Below, in pieces: positions 35,001 to 46,758 of a stretch of DNA of 64,000 nucleotides (position 1 is the first letter of the stretch; each line of letters opens with the position of its first letter). Source of the DNA: Daucus carota subsp. sativus (taxonomy: Eukaryota; Streptophyta; Magnoliopsida; Apiales; Apiaceae); contig NC_030381.2 of assembly GCF_001625215.2 (NCBI RefSeq), forward strand, positions 44,390,689 through 44,454,688. The letters are read 5' to 3'. The position numbers and the translations under genes are program-made. The notes under the pieces are model-generated. The model searched no databases, was not told the DNA's origin, and worked only from the letters and a program-made list of their open reading frames with translations.

Positions 35001-38000
35001 ACTGAAAATAAAATATAATCATTATTATTAGACTCTAGCCCACTCCAATCAAATCCAACTCCAAAGCCGTGCCAATAACATTAACCTGAAATTTGTAAGT
35101 CGTGAGCTACACAGCCCAGTAAGAAAACAAATTCGACCAACAGACCAAAAACTTTTAAAACCTGCTATAGTTCACAATTTCATAACCAAGAATCATAAAC
35201 CATTATTTCATAAAGTAAATTCCACAGTTCTCTAGGCCACTAATACCCGGGGGCACGGTATCATAAGTTCATAGGTGTCAATAATGCGCCCCTTACTAAG
35301 GTATCATAAATGATGCCAAGCACGCCCTAGTAAGGTATCATAATCTAGTTCCGGAACTATACGCAATTACTAACAGGTTCATAATTCATAGCTAGTTGGG
35401 AATTCCTTATATCTAAAATATTTTATCAATCTCAAACTTTCACAACAAAGCAGTATAAAGCATTTTAAACAATTCTGAAAGTGCGAAAAGTAATCTTACC
35501 TTAGCAAAACAATCACTTATAACTCGCAGCACTGAACCCTACACAAATTTTTAATCATAAAAATAAAGGATTATCAGTTTACTAGACAATAAAATTACAA
35601 TCTTTTTAACCCTATGATTTCTAACAGTACACACTAGCATATATTTTAACCCTGCCCAACTGGCCAACACTGATACTGATATTTATACAATCTGACACTG
35701 CCCAAGTGACCAAACCTGATATCCAAGGAACATGAGTAAACTATTACTTTTAAATAAATTAAGAACTAATAAAAATCTCTTTTCTTTTGTTTCCAGAAAA
35801 CATCTTATATAAAAATATTTTAATGTACACAAAATCAATTAAATGAATAAAAGTAGTTAAATAATTTAATTGTTTCCAAATCAAAATATATAATAATTAA
35901 TACATGGTAAATAAATATTAAAAACCTTTGCCAAATACAAATATCACTGGTAACACATTTTTACACATCCACACATATTACTGATGCATAAAATACACAC
36001 ATATATAATTCGTAAAGTCATAGAAAAAATATAATAAATTAAATATAATAAAATATAGATTTGAAGAAAACCTTTTTCCTGTTACAAAACATCTATTTTC
36101 AAAAATATAAGTAACCTTCATATATATAACGGTATGAGATACAGTATACATTAAGAATATAAACAAATAGAGAATAATCTTCATTTACATAACAATATCA
36201 GTACACAATCAGAATAACAGAGAGAATAAAACCGTACTGTACATAACCTATTTTTTACATATCAGTATCACTGCACAATCAGAGAGAATGACAAGAGGGT
36301 TTCAAAACATACTGTACATAACCTATTTTTTATATCACAGCTTCATCAGTATAGAAATATAAAAAAAAACACAACGACATTAGAGAATAACAGTAGGGTT
36401 AAAAGAAGCGTACCTTTTGTGGTTAAAACCTTCACAAGGCTACGGTATATATAAGCTATAACCTATCTGTTACGTAAAAGATATCTTAATTAACAGTACT
36501 AATCATAATAAGGATAAACCTTACGTATTAAAAATAGGACACGGATGCTTACTCTTTTTAAAATTAAAACCACATAATATTTATAAAACCTTATAAACCA
36601 AACATTAATAAGATCTTATTAACAACATACTTTTAAATCCTACACAATAAAATACTAATAATATATTTCATAATAAAATAAAATCTTGCAATTTAAAATA
36701 TTAGTAAAAGTTTGCACAATGAAATATTTGCATCATAAAATACTAATAAAATATTGCACAACAAATGCTTTTTTCAAAAATTTATACAATACATATATAT
36801 ATACATAACAATTAAATATAAAAATTACGAATATTACATTTATTTTCCCGATATACCGGATTAAGAAGAAAGAATTTATGATAGAGCATGTGAGCTAATC
36901 CTAATCACTGTATCAGCATGGAAACGATACCAAATTGAAGCTCAAAAGAAGTGAACACCTAGAATGCCTCAATTTAATAATAAGTTGGGTGTAGGGATTC
37001 ATAAGGAAGTAATTAAACAAGCCGACTGGCCATTTGTGATGGAAATAAACGTATTCATGAACTATTCTATACTCGTAAAATTTAGTACTTTTCTTTATAG
37101 CTTATATTGTATAAGCCTTATTCTCATTCATCTAGTTGCCTAACAACAAATTTCAAAGGATCTAGATTCTAGAGGGAAGAAGTTCTGTTTCCACAGCATT
37201 AAACAATATGATCGATAGCTCTAGTAATAATGCAGGTCAATAGCTCTCGCAAACTGAAGTCATCATTCAATAACTATACTATCTCGCTTAAATGCATAAT
37301 CTACAAACTTCACAAAATTTAAATCCTGCTTAATGTACTGCAAAGATAAACATTACTTGCATCATTGCAGGTGGGATTTCAATTTGCTGGCAAAGCTGTT
37401 TATACTGCAGTTTGGGTGGCTGCTGTATCATTGTTCATGGAGTTGCTAGGTTTTTCTACCCAGAAATGGCTCACTGCCGGAGGTCTTGGAACAGTCCTCC
37501 TGACACTTGCGGGTCGTGAGGTGGCTTTTTAAATCTATTCCTTCCGTTTTCAGGAGTTCAATTTTTTATTTTTTATTTTCAATTTGTGTATGTTATTTTT
37601 AGTATTATCCCCTTCATCTTCCACTGTGCATCCTCCTTTTCTTCTTTTGGCATAATACAACTATTATTCATTATTTCAGATTTTTACAAATTTCCTTTCG
37701 AGTGTAATGATTCAAGCAACCCGCCCTTTTATTGTGAGTGAGTGGATTAAAACAAAGATTGAAGGCTATGAAGTTTCTGGTACTGTTGAGGTATGTAGAG
37801 TAATTCTTGTTATATGGTAGTTATGGTATGACTTATACTAATTCTCATCACTGAATTTCTTATGCATGTGTTTTTTTTTCAATGGTATAGAGAAAGTTGC
37901 GCATGAAAACCCTAGTACAAATGAAAGACAGTTGGATCCACTACCTAAATGGGGTTTCCTTGTATTTGTTATACTAGCAAATATCCCGTGTTGTACTATA

Positions 38001-41000
38001 GTTGATATTTTATATTTCATTGATATATTAATATATAAAAGCTAATAGATTTTGATAACCAGTTCTTTAGTTCTAATAATTAATTAATAATATAAATTCT
38101 TGGAGTCCGAAAAATTGTAAGTGTTCTTAAAGGAACTTTAGTAGATATGCGATACATCAAATTCTAGTAGTTGTATAATTATGGACTTCTTAAAGTAGTA
38201 GAATAGGTGTATTAATATAAAAGATAAATAAATAAATTATGATAGCTAAATATTGGTACTTTGGTACCTCTTGTGTTCCACTGAAATAGGATTTCGCTTA
38301 TTAATAAAAAGTATAGATATATTTGCTAACTAATATATAAACCTATATATATAAGTATACAGGGAACTTTTGGATATCGAGATTCTTTGGCTCTAATATT
38401 CCAATGATATTAATAAAATATTAAATCAAGTATAATCAAGGAAATGAGGAATCTCTTGACAAAAAAAAAATGAGGATCTTCTGCTTTAGTTCTTAAGTAT
38501 AACATTTTTTTTCCACAAAATACATGGTCGCAAAAGTTACAAAGATCAATTTGATTTAGTCAAAATATATTACTATGCTAAGTATTTAAATCAATTTGGA
38601 AAGGAATAAAAAGATAAATGAGTATCGTAGACTCGTAGTTATAAAAATTAAAAACTTATGTTTTTTCTGGATAAGAAATTTATGTAATGTCCTTTGAGCT
38701 AAGAAGTTATTTACTAAGCTCCAAAATATTTACAAAATATGAAGGTGTAACCAGAAGCATAAGATCGCCATAATTAAGTAGTTAACCGAGGAACCCTAGT
38801 TGGATCATCTTTGATTCAACACTCTCCGAAATCATAAGAGTGGGCAAACAAACAATATAAAGCACCAACAACACGGAAATATGTTTAAACTAGGGGTTAG
38901 AGGATTAGAACTAGAGACCACTCCCCAAACCCAGCTCTAATACAATCATATATAATAATGTATAGCCAAAAGGTAAGCTGATTTAAAAATCAAACATTGA
39001 AAAAGGGATTGCATATGGAATACACACACACACACACACACAAAAGGAGACTGCAGAGATTGTTCTCTTCTGATAATTTGTAAAAATACTTTATTTGACC
39101 AAGATATATGAATATAAATAATTAGATTATGCCACAATTAAGTTATCAATAGACTGCACATTCAGCAAACAGGTGTTATGCTTATATTTGAAGTTTCCTT
39201 GCTCGAGTGTTTTGTAACATGGACCAAATTGTGTCATGCAGCATGTGGGGTGGTGGTCACCAACTATAGTACGAGGAGACGACCGTGAAGCTATTCACAT
39301 CCCGAATCACAAGTTCACGGTAAATGTTGTTAGAAATATCACACAAAAATCTCATTGGCGTATCAAAACTCATCTTGCCATCAGCCACTTGGACGTCAAC
39401 AAGATTAATGTTAGTAACCTCTGAACTCATGTCTGCACTATTTATCTTTGTTCCTGCTATATCAAACCCTCTTAATCATGCAGAATATTGTAGCTGATAT
39501 GCGGAAAGTGTTGGCGAAGAATCCTCAAGTAGAACAACAGAAGTTGCACAGAAGAGTGTTTTTAGAGAATGTTAATCCTGAAAATCAAGCACTTATGGTT
39601 TGTCTAAAATCTACTTTTCATCTATCGACTGATTAACTATGAATATATGTCTATTTTCGTGCCTAACTAACAGGAGCATTTTTAACTAAATGTTTTTCCC
39701 AGACATGATGGTTTATCTTTAGCATGAAAGATTCTTCAAAGAGAAACAACTTTATTGTTGTGGAAAGAATGTTATATATTTTTTAAATAAGAAGAAAATA
39801 CATTTAGTTCGTGTTTAAATCAAGAACTTTGTTTGGTTAGTTTTTGATATATAAGTATATAACTAGAATTTTACAATTAATTATTTTCATATAAGAAAAA
39901 TTTATCTATTTATATAATAAATAAAATAAGTTAAATAATTTTATAAAGTAAAGAAAAATAAATGTGGATTTCAAATTAAATAATAATGAGACTTTTAAGT
40001 TAAATAAGTATTAAGATGAGTTAATATATTAATATATTATCACTAGATTTTTTGTTTAAAAAAAATAGCACAACGAGAATTAAGAAAAAACATCACATAA
40101 CATTAAATTAATATATATCATAACATAAACAAATGGCCAATAAAAAATGATATAGAGGTACATATATAATATATACATAATAAAAATAGAGTGTATATAT
40201 AATAATTACTCCCTCCGTCCCACCAGGTTCTTTACGTTACTTTTTGGCACGCACTTTAAGGATCCTATAAAGTATACTTACATTATATATTTTATTTTTT
40301 CTAAAAATCCTAAAAAAAAGTTTGACGTTTAAACTTTTATTCAAAAATAGAAAAAATTAAAAAAATTATTGAACTATACTTTATAAGAGCCTCAAAATGC
40401 GTGCAAACAATGAACGTAAACATCTTGGTGGGACGGAGGGAGTATTATTTTTTGAAGGAGAGAAGATAATTTAATAAATAACAGCCATACGGCATATACA
40501 AGAATGATCGAGTCAAACAAACATAGAATAAATTAACACTCTTGTCTTCATACACAAGATGAGATAAATAAACGATGTTGAAATTGATGATGGTATATTT
40601 ATAAATCCTTGCTCTGTGTTCACCATCTTTTCCAAAAAATCCGTTTGAGCTATCAACCATACATGCAATTCCCGGAAGGCTTTTATCGACAAATCCAAAC
40701 CAACTCTCACAAAAGGAGAGAAAAATCACACTCTCACTAGGGAGAGAGATCAAACTATAATTATAGCACACGAGAGAAAATCTAAATGCAAACTAAAACA
40801 ATTAGATCTGTACCACAAACCTATACCAGGAGATAATCGATACACTCACAAATCCAAAAAACCCTCTGGAAGCGAGTAATCGAAAGTTTCGATGATATAT
40901 ATCTAAGAAAACTTACCCAAAGAGGGAGATTTATGAAATAAATCAATGAAACAAGCAAGAACAACCAAAGAACAAGCAATTAAACGAAAGGATCTGGGGC

Positions 41001-44000
41001 TTTCCACCGGTAACCGGTGGAAGCCCCGTCGGACCGGTAACCGGTGGAAGCCCCGTCGGAATGAGAAAAGAGGGAGGCGGCTAGAGAGAAAAGGAAAAGA
41101 AGGGTAGGGTTTTTTCCCTATTATATATAGTGCATGTATAATAATTAAAATTGAATATAAATTTGTATATATATGTAGACATACATATATGTGTATACAT
41201 GCATATTCATATGTGTGTGTGTGTCTCTGTGTGTGTGTGTATCCTTTAGATTATAAATCCTGTTGCCTTTTTTACACCCCTTACCCCAAGACTTGATGTT
41301 TAATTACATGAAATGCCATTCCAACTTGCTGCATGATTTGTTGATTCCCACCATGCCACATGCAATTTTCTCGATATTCGCGTACCCGCATTTCCTTTAT
41401 TTCACTAAAATAGTATAGATACAGTAGCAATCCGAGCATGGTCAAGTCCAATTTTTACGCCTTCCATCTCTTCCTCACTATTTCAAGAAACAAACAAAAC
41501 TGCAGCTTTGTTTTGTCACCAAGTATCATCCCTAAACTCTGAATTTCTGCCTGATTTCAATATCAAAATTCAAATTCACATCACGTGATTGCTTTTTATC
41601 ATGTTATATTTTGAATTTGAATTCAAACTCATTCAGATATCATCTCTTTTCTCTCTAGCCTCACACCGCCGTTTGCTCCATGTAAGTCCCTTTCTTTCTC
41701 CCCCTTCTTGAATCTCTCTCTCTTCCTCCCTTAGTCTGTCTATCTCTCTCTCCCCCGGCTGTCTCTATATCTCTCTTTCTGTTTCTTCATTTCTGTCCGA
41801 CTCTCTCTCTCCCCACTTCCCCTGTCCCTCTTTTTTAATATATAGTAATATATATGTATTTGACCATTGAGGCAGGTAAATGACTCCGGCACATATATGT
41901 TTCTTTGTTGCAGATATTTGAGTTTTAATGTTGCAGCTTTTTTTTTTTTTTGAGTTTACATCCTCTCGTATATTTATAGATGAACCGGAGGTATTGTTTG
42001 TTTGGAATCTGGACCTAAATATTATGAAAAGTACAACAAGTGAATATCTTGAGTTACCATAATGTGATATCTGTTTTTATACTATAAAAATTTATTATTT
42101 TCAGAAAATTTTGAAAATATAAAATTAGAGGACACCTTATAAAGAAAAATATGAAAAAAAGGTGAACATCGAAGTGGATATTTAATATGTTTATAATAAA
42201 ATAGAATCTTATTTTCAAATTTTATATTTAATTTAATAAGAAAATTTATGATTTTTTACTGCCCATGCAAAGCGGGCACCATTATATTATAATTTATAAA
42301 TTTATTTTTTAAATTTTATATAATATATCACTGGTTTGATATATTATAAACAAAATAAAATAAGATAGAAATTATTTAAATAAAAGATGAAGAAAAACGT
42401 GGCGAGATAATTTGTAAAAATTATTATTATAAATGGAATATGAATTTTTTTGAAAATTAACGCCCATGCATAGCGGGCAAAATTATAGTATATATATATA
42501 TATGCAAACATTTCATGGAGGTCCTTCTTATATGAAGTTTTGTAGTACACCATTATAAATCATTAATTTTATTAGAAATTCTATTATAAAATACATATAA
42601 AATGTGATTCCAATCTATAATATTATGACATATATGTGTTACAAATAATTTAACATTTAAAATTTGAACGAAAAAAAGTTGATTTTTAAAACTTGTTCTA
42701 CAGTAGAATATTTTAGATAATTATTATTCAGTTGTATAATCATGTTGGAATATTGCATATTTTCAATGGTGTTTGAAATAAAAAATTGTACAATTCGTTT
42801 TTGATTTACTTATTAAAATTTGCAATTATATTTCTTGAACAATATAAAGTTATATGTATTATGTATATATCTATAGTGATGTACTACAGAACTCCACATA
42901 AGAGGATATGCTATGGAGTGCTAGTAGTGTTCTAAAAACCCCATTACACTCCTATTTGACTAAATATCCTCTGTTTATCTAAAAATTTTCCAATAAATCC
43001 CTGATAAATACTTAATTCAACCGATAAGTTCCAATTTTCGATTTCTACAACCATGGCTGCTACCATATATGTATGTATGTATGTATGTGTAGTACTCCGG
43101 TAGAAACCACTAAATAGAAACTAAAATAGAAACCAATATTATCAATAGAATGGGAAGGTTTGTGGGTCAAGAGACTCAAGAATGGACCACAAGGTGGACC
43201 AGAGTGGGGCCAAAAGATGGCTCTTTAGCCTGTATGGAGTCTGTTTGGAGCCTTGGTAAGGTTTTAGTGGGGCCAGGGTGGATTGATTGGGGCCGGGGTG
43301 GCTCCCTTGGGTATCATCTGTACGACTGCAGTAAGAATCTACTTAATTAGTATCTCTTTCCATACATTCTCTGTACCCCTTACACGGTTCTTGCATCCGG
43401 ATATGAGTTAGAATGATGCAAATCACACTCATCTGTTGCCAAAAACAAACCAAAGTCTCGAGGAGGAAAGCAAGTAAAAGGATTTATAATTACTATTGGC
43501 TAAATGTCAAATTTGTTGAATCAGCCATTTTTGTTGTATTTATACTTTTGGAAGATGATTCAATTTGAGCATCTCTTTAATTTCTTGAATTTGTGATATT
43601 ATTTCCATTTCATGCTTTTATTATTCTACTACAGATCCTGATATCCTGCTTTGTCAAGACATCACGTTTTGAAGAGTACCTATGTGTCAAGGTAATTTTA
43701 TTTTTTCTCAAAGTTTCCTGTTTAATCTTTTTTTTTCTGTAAGCACTTTTTAGTCCAAAATCTGGAAACTTTCAATTTTTTTTTGGGCCTGTATGGTTAC
43801 AATAGATTAGCCACCAGTTCAATTAAAATCATTGAATAAAAGAAATAAACAATGAAATATTACAAGTTCATGTTGACACTGAAGACTAAACTATACTTCT
43901 TTACTTAAATTCATACTTTTCTCATTATTATTGATCGCTTTAGGCATTCTTGCTTGCACTAACATTGACTTTCTGTTTCTAAAATTACAAGTGTTAGATC

Positions 44001-45061
44001 AATTTATGTTTATGTTTTCATCTGCGGCCATGAGCTTTTTATCTATTCTTGAATTAATAAATGCGTTTTCATAAAATTGGAGTGTGTTTCATAGGCGTCA
44101 ACTATTTTGATTTTAAAAACAGGAAACTATACTCTTAGATCTCTTAAGGGTTATTAGCCATCACCGGGCCCGGCTTGCTACTCCTATTCGTACAGTTCAG
44201 AAGATGTATGGTGATGCTGATTTGGATAGCATGCCATTTGCTGATTCAGTCTTCACTCGTGGTAGAGCACCTACAAACCGTCCTTTACTTTTAATTGAGC
44301 CCTCAAACAAAGTCAATGGGGAAGGTAAAACAAAATCTCAAACTCGCTCAGCACGCACTAATGGAGAGCAAGACAACAAAGCTGTTGCACGGACATCTGA
44401 CAATCAAATAGATGTAAAGGGTGGACCATCTGATGCTAAAACCAAAGAAAAATCATCCTCTGACTCCAAAGTAAAAGCAAATTCTAGTGCTGGAGTTGTG
44501 CCTGATCCTGACAGCAAAAAGGACCAAAAATTCGAAGGAATGCCTGTATATGACACCAAGCAGGGTGATAAAGTTGGCGATAAAGTCTTGTCAAAATCTA
44601 CAGCCAAGGCAGTTTCTAAAATTGGAGAAATTTCAAGCTCCAATTCAAATGCCCCTGTTTCCAAAAATGTTACAGAAAACAACTCAACCAAGAAGCAACC
44701 TAAAAATGGAGAACTGAAAAGTGCTCCGCAGAACATTGTAGTGGAGAATCCCTCGGCTGCTGTTCCAGAAACATCCAAGCGCAAAGCTAATTCATCCATC
44801 TCAAACTCAAAGCAAGCAGAGAGGTTAACAGCGGTAGATATACCTGCATCAAGACCTGTATCGGAAGAAAATATAGTGTTGGGTGTTGCTTTGGACGGCT
44901 CAAAGCGAACCCTTCCTATAGAAGAAGGGATGCCTCCCTCTGCGACTTCGAAGGAAGTCAAAGAACTGGCTACATCCCGAAGTGGGAGTGCATCTTCAAC
45001 GGTTGACAAGGACAAGAAAGATAATCAAAATTCAGCGGGTGCAACACCTGCTGATAAGTAA
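32042..45061 (+). CDS. MSL2: Plastid mechanosensitive channel, MscS-like (MSL2/MSL3-like)
   Basis: Thirteen coding exons: 32042-32119, 33266-33423, 33643-33684, 33790-33913, 34028-34125, 34234-34347, 34659-34719, 37371-37520, 37680-37790, 39242-39409, 39484-39597, 43635-43691, 44123-45061; 2214 nt, 737 aa. The N-terminus ([18 protein letters not shown], then basic and Ser-rich) looks like a plastid transit peptide and resembles MSL2. Hydrophobic helices follow (about 105-125, 150-165, 190-205, 232-250). The pore-lining MscS helix is about 258-290 ([20 protein letters not shown]). The beta domain contains [20 protein letters not shown] and [14 protein letters not shown], and the alpha-beta domain ends near residue 452 ([16 protein letters not shown]). 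The tail (about 460-737) is Ser/Lys-rich and disordered. MSL2/3 act in the plastid envelope, releasing osmotic stress and shaping plastid size and division. The gene spans 13 kb because introns 7, 9 and 11 (2651, 1451 and 4037 nt) contain transposon insertions. MSL2 versus MSL3 is not settled. Confidence 0.94.
33501..33584. repeat. 42-bp tandem repeat in MSL intron 2
   Basis: Two exact consecutive copies (33501-33542 and 33543-33584) start ATAGATGTTGTACAACAATG. The second ends 58 bases before the acceptor of exon 3. No function is apparent. Confidence 0.9.
33685..33789 (+). other. Stopless 105-nt intron of the MSL gene
   Basis: This intron separates exon 3 (33643-33684) from exon 4 (33790-33913). 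Its length is a multiple of three and it has no in-frame stop, so the frame stays open from exon 3 through exon 4. The donor CA^GTTTGG is weak, while the acceptor TTATGCAG is good. Splicing is favoured because the joined protein aligns with the MSL2 pattern ending R/Q-S-C-x-A-L. Retention would add 35 residues just before the first helix. Confidence 0.6.
34838..36838. mobile_element. Putative solo LTR (about 2 kb) in MSL intron 7
   Basis: The insertion starts TGTAACAGCCCGATTTTTCG, a start typical of plant Ty3/gypsy LTRs, and could end ...GAATATTACA at 36838. The flanking five bases are TCTAT and TTTAT, a target duplication with one mismatch. The interior has no protein frame but carries repeats: AAGGTATCATAA three times (about 35300-35340), and CATACTGTACATAACCTATT-like blocks at 36230-36335. 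No internal retrotransposon domain is present, hence a solo LTR. The right border is tentative. Confidence 0.45.
37974..38317 (-). mobile_element. Non-autonomous Helitron in MSL intron 9
   Basis: Read on the complement, the element starts A^TCTATACTTTTTATTAATA (5' TC at 38317) and ends ...CACGGGATATTTGCTAG^T (CTAG at 37977-37974). Both host junction bases are the A and T required for Helitron insertion. Length is 344 bp. The sequence near the 3' end, GCACGGGATATTTG-like, resembles the GC stem of plant Helitrons, though the stem is weak. No coding capacity. Confidence 0.75.
39021..39041. repeat. CA microsatellite
   Basis: About ten consecutive CA units lie in MSL intron 9. Confidence 0.85.
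40209..40442. mobile_element. Stowaway MITE, family A copy 2
   Basis: It begins CTCCCTCCGTCCCACCAGG and ends GGTGGGACGGAGGGAG, with TA at 40207-40208 and 40443-40444. The interior matches the 19167-19401 element in reverse orientation (ACGTTACTTTTTGGCACGCA; TTGACGTTTAAACTTTTATTC). It lies in MSL intron 11. Confidence 0.92.
40450..41130. other. Unclassified insertion with palindrome in MSL intron 11
   Basis: This stretch has a different texture from the surrounding intron: GAGAGAAAA and ACTCTCACA blocks, A-rich on the plus strand, and a GC-rich palindrome near its right side. On the complement a 108-codon frame (40445-40771) is open but has no family I recognise. It may be the end of a larger transposon or a captured transcript fragment. 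Borders could not be set. Confidence 0.35.
40996..41059. repeat. GC-rich palindrome with 27-bp tandem copy
   Basis: GGGGCTTTCCACCGGT and ACCGGTGGAAGCCCC form an almost perfect hairpin at 40996-41026. The 27-bp block beginning ACCGGTAACCGGTGGAAGCC at 41006 is then repeated at 41033-41059. It is a strongly folding GC island in an AT-rich intron. Confidence 0.85.
42235..42490 (-). mobile_element. Possible decayed Helitron ends
   Basis: Two similar GC stems, GCCCATGCAAAGCGGGC (near 42262) and GCCCATGCATAGCGGGC (near 42463), each sit next to AT-rich sequence. Read on the complement they resemble Helitron 3' hairpins (GCCCGC-TTTGCA-type loop-GGGC). The terminal CTRR is not seen, so this is only suggestive. 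Confidence 0.35.
43066..43089. repeat. ATGT tetranucleotide microsatellite
   Basis: Five to six ATGT units lie in MSL intron 11. Confidence 0.8.
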
Positions 45062-45342
45062 GATACTGCACAGTTATAAATTTAGTTCCTAGTTATGAAG
45101 ACTGCATTACTCTTGCCGTTCACCTTGTATATGTTCCACTGCAGATCCTCCGTGATTATATTTTTGGGGGATTTTGCCTGCCTGGAGTTGAAACTTATTT
45201 AGTTTATAAAAACAGGAACCAGATCTAAGGGGAGCTGTACATTCTCTACAATTTACAATTTGCCAGGTTTACTTTTGGGATCCTTTCTGGAAACAACAGT
45301 TGGTCTTTAATAAGTAACTATACATGTATATTGAGAGTTGGC

Positions 45343-45348
45343 AATAAA
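45343..45348 (+). terminator. Possible polyadenylation signal of the MSL gene
   Basis: AATAAA lies 282 bases after the MSL stop codon in a T-rich 3' region. Plant signals are loose, so this is a positional guess. Confidence 0.35.
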
Positions 45349-45405
45349 GACTTTTATACAATTGATATTTGATCACTCCTATTTTGTTGGTGGTGGCTTG
45401 TAGAA

Positions 45406-45573
45406 TTACTTTCCATAGAAAAGATGCAGTCAAGTAACCAACAAGATTGTTATCCTGCTTTTGTTAATCGTATATAGTAGTGTTTGGTCTTACTTTCCAT
45501 AGAAAAGATGCAGTCAAGTAACCAACAAGATTGTTATCCTGCTTTTGTTAATCGTATATAGTAGTGTTTGGTT
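45406..45573. repeat. 84-bp tandem duplication
   Basis: Units 45406-45489 and 45490-45573 are identical over about 82 bases (from TTACTTTCCATAGAAAAGAT to TAGTAGTGTTTGGT). It lies just downstream of the MSL gene. Near-identity points to a recent event. Confidence 0.92.
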
Positions 45574-46758
45574 CATGGTTAATGAGTCCGGTTAACAGGA
45601 ATCAGAACCTCAAATCATGGGTTGATGTTTAGATTAGCCATTTTGTGATATGGAATGGGAACATCATCACTCACTTGTTGGGTAAATCATTCTTTCCACG
45701 CCTGTTGGAATTATTCTCATATCCTATATTCCCATTTCTAATTCTCATTCCTATCTAACATCCAAACACTCCCATGGCCACCATTACATGACCTAGTTAC
45801 CTGGAGTAAAGGACCTGACCTAATGCTCAATAAGCTTGACATGTAAACTCGCTGTTGAAACTGATATAGTGATATGGTTCCGGTCTATATAGAATTGAAC
45901 CGTGCTCTGGATTAATCCACGCCCAGTATTCGATCCGGTCCACAGCTCTGCATTGCTGAGCGTTTCTTAACCTCACTATGGGGTCAACCTGTGCGTTCCA
46001 AAGAATATTATGGATCCTTTAGCCGGTAGGTACTTCTAATTATCTAATATACGAATTTACAATGTCGCTAATTCTCCTAAATTGTCCATTCGGCGCACTG
46101 ATTGTTGTCATGTACATAATTAATTATGTGAAAATCAGAGGTAACAAAACTTCAACAATGGGGGCTTTAAAAATATATAAATCTGATAACGTACGTATTA
46201 ACATATTAATGAACAAGAATAGATCAGAGATCATCAGTGAAATAAACAGACATGAAACGAAAAAACATGTACAGACCACCGACTTAATTTTAACATTCCA
46301 CTTGATCCTTTTTTCACAACCAAATAATTATCCGGTTAAGAAATCTGATAATTTTTCTAATTTCTAAAGTCAAACAACTTGAGTCGATGATTTGAAATCT
46401 TTTCCCAAGGGAAGTAATCAATTCATAAATTACCTAAACCCTTGGGAAGCTTCTATGATACTTCTATGATGATCTGAGGAAAAAGAAGTTAATCATATTT
46501 TGTTGTGATTTGATCTGTGTTTGAACTATAAATATCAGGTAAAAGTAAAATAGCTAATTTATGCCCCAATTAAAAAACACACGGAGAAAGTAAACAGAAA
46601 AAAGCCTGCAAAACAGAATACATATAATAACATTTAACTGAACTCGCAAATCCAAACTCTAGGACAATCCATATATTTTATACGAACCAAAAAGAAAATT
46701 CTAACGTAAAACTCTATGATCTGTACCAAAAGTCTGGAAAAAGAAAATCACTTTCACC

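Larger units (their letters stand above)
45062..46758. other. 3' UTRs and spacer between convergent MSL and RRP41L genes
   Basis: It contains the MSL 3' UTR, an 84-bp tandem duplication (45406-45573), and unclassified spacer. The 101-codon open frame at 46062-46367 has no recognisable features and is probably chance. The last part is the 3' UTR of the minus-strand exosome gene. Confidence 0.55.

Noticed and set aside
44404..45015. 203-codon open frame on the complement of the last MSL exon
   Set aside because: It is the antisense shadow of the real MSL tail, which is in frame with the channel domain and has low-complexity codon content that keeps the opposite frame open.
46062..46367. 101-codon frame in the MSL-RRP41L spacer
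   Set aside because: No recognisable motif, AT-driven composition and no splice or promoter context.
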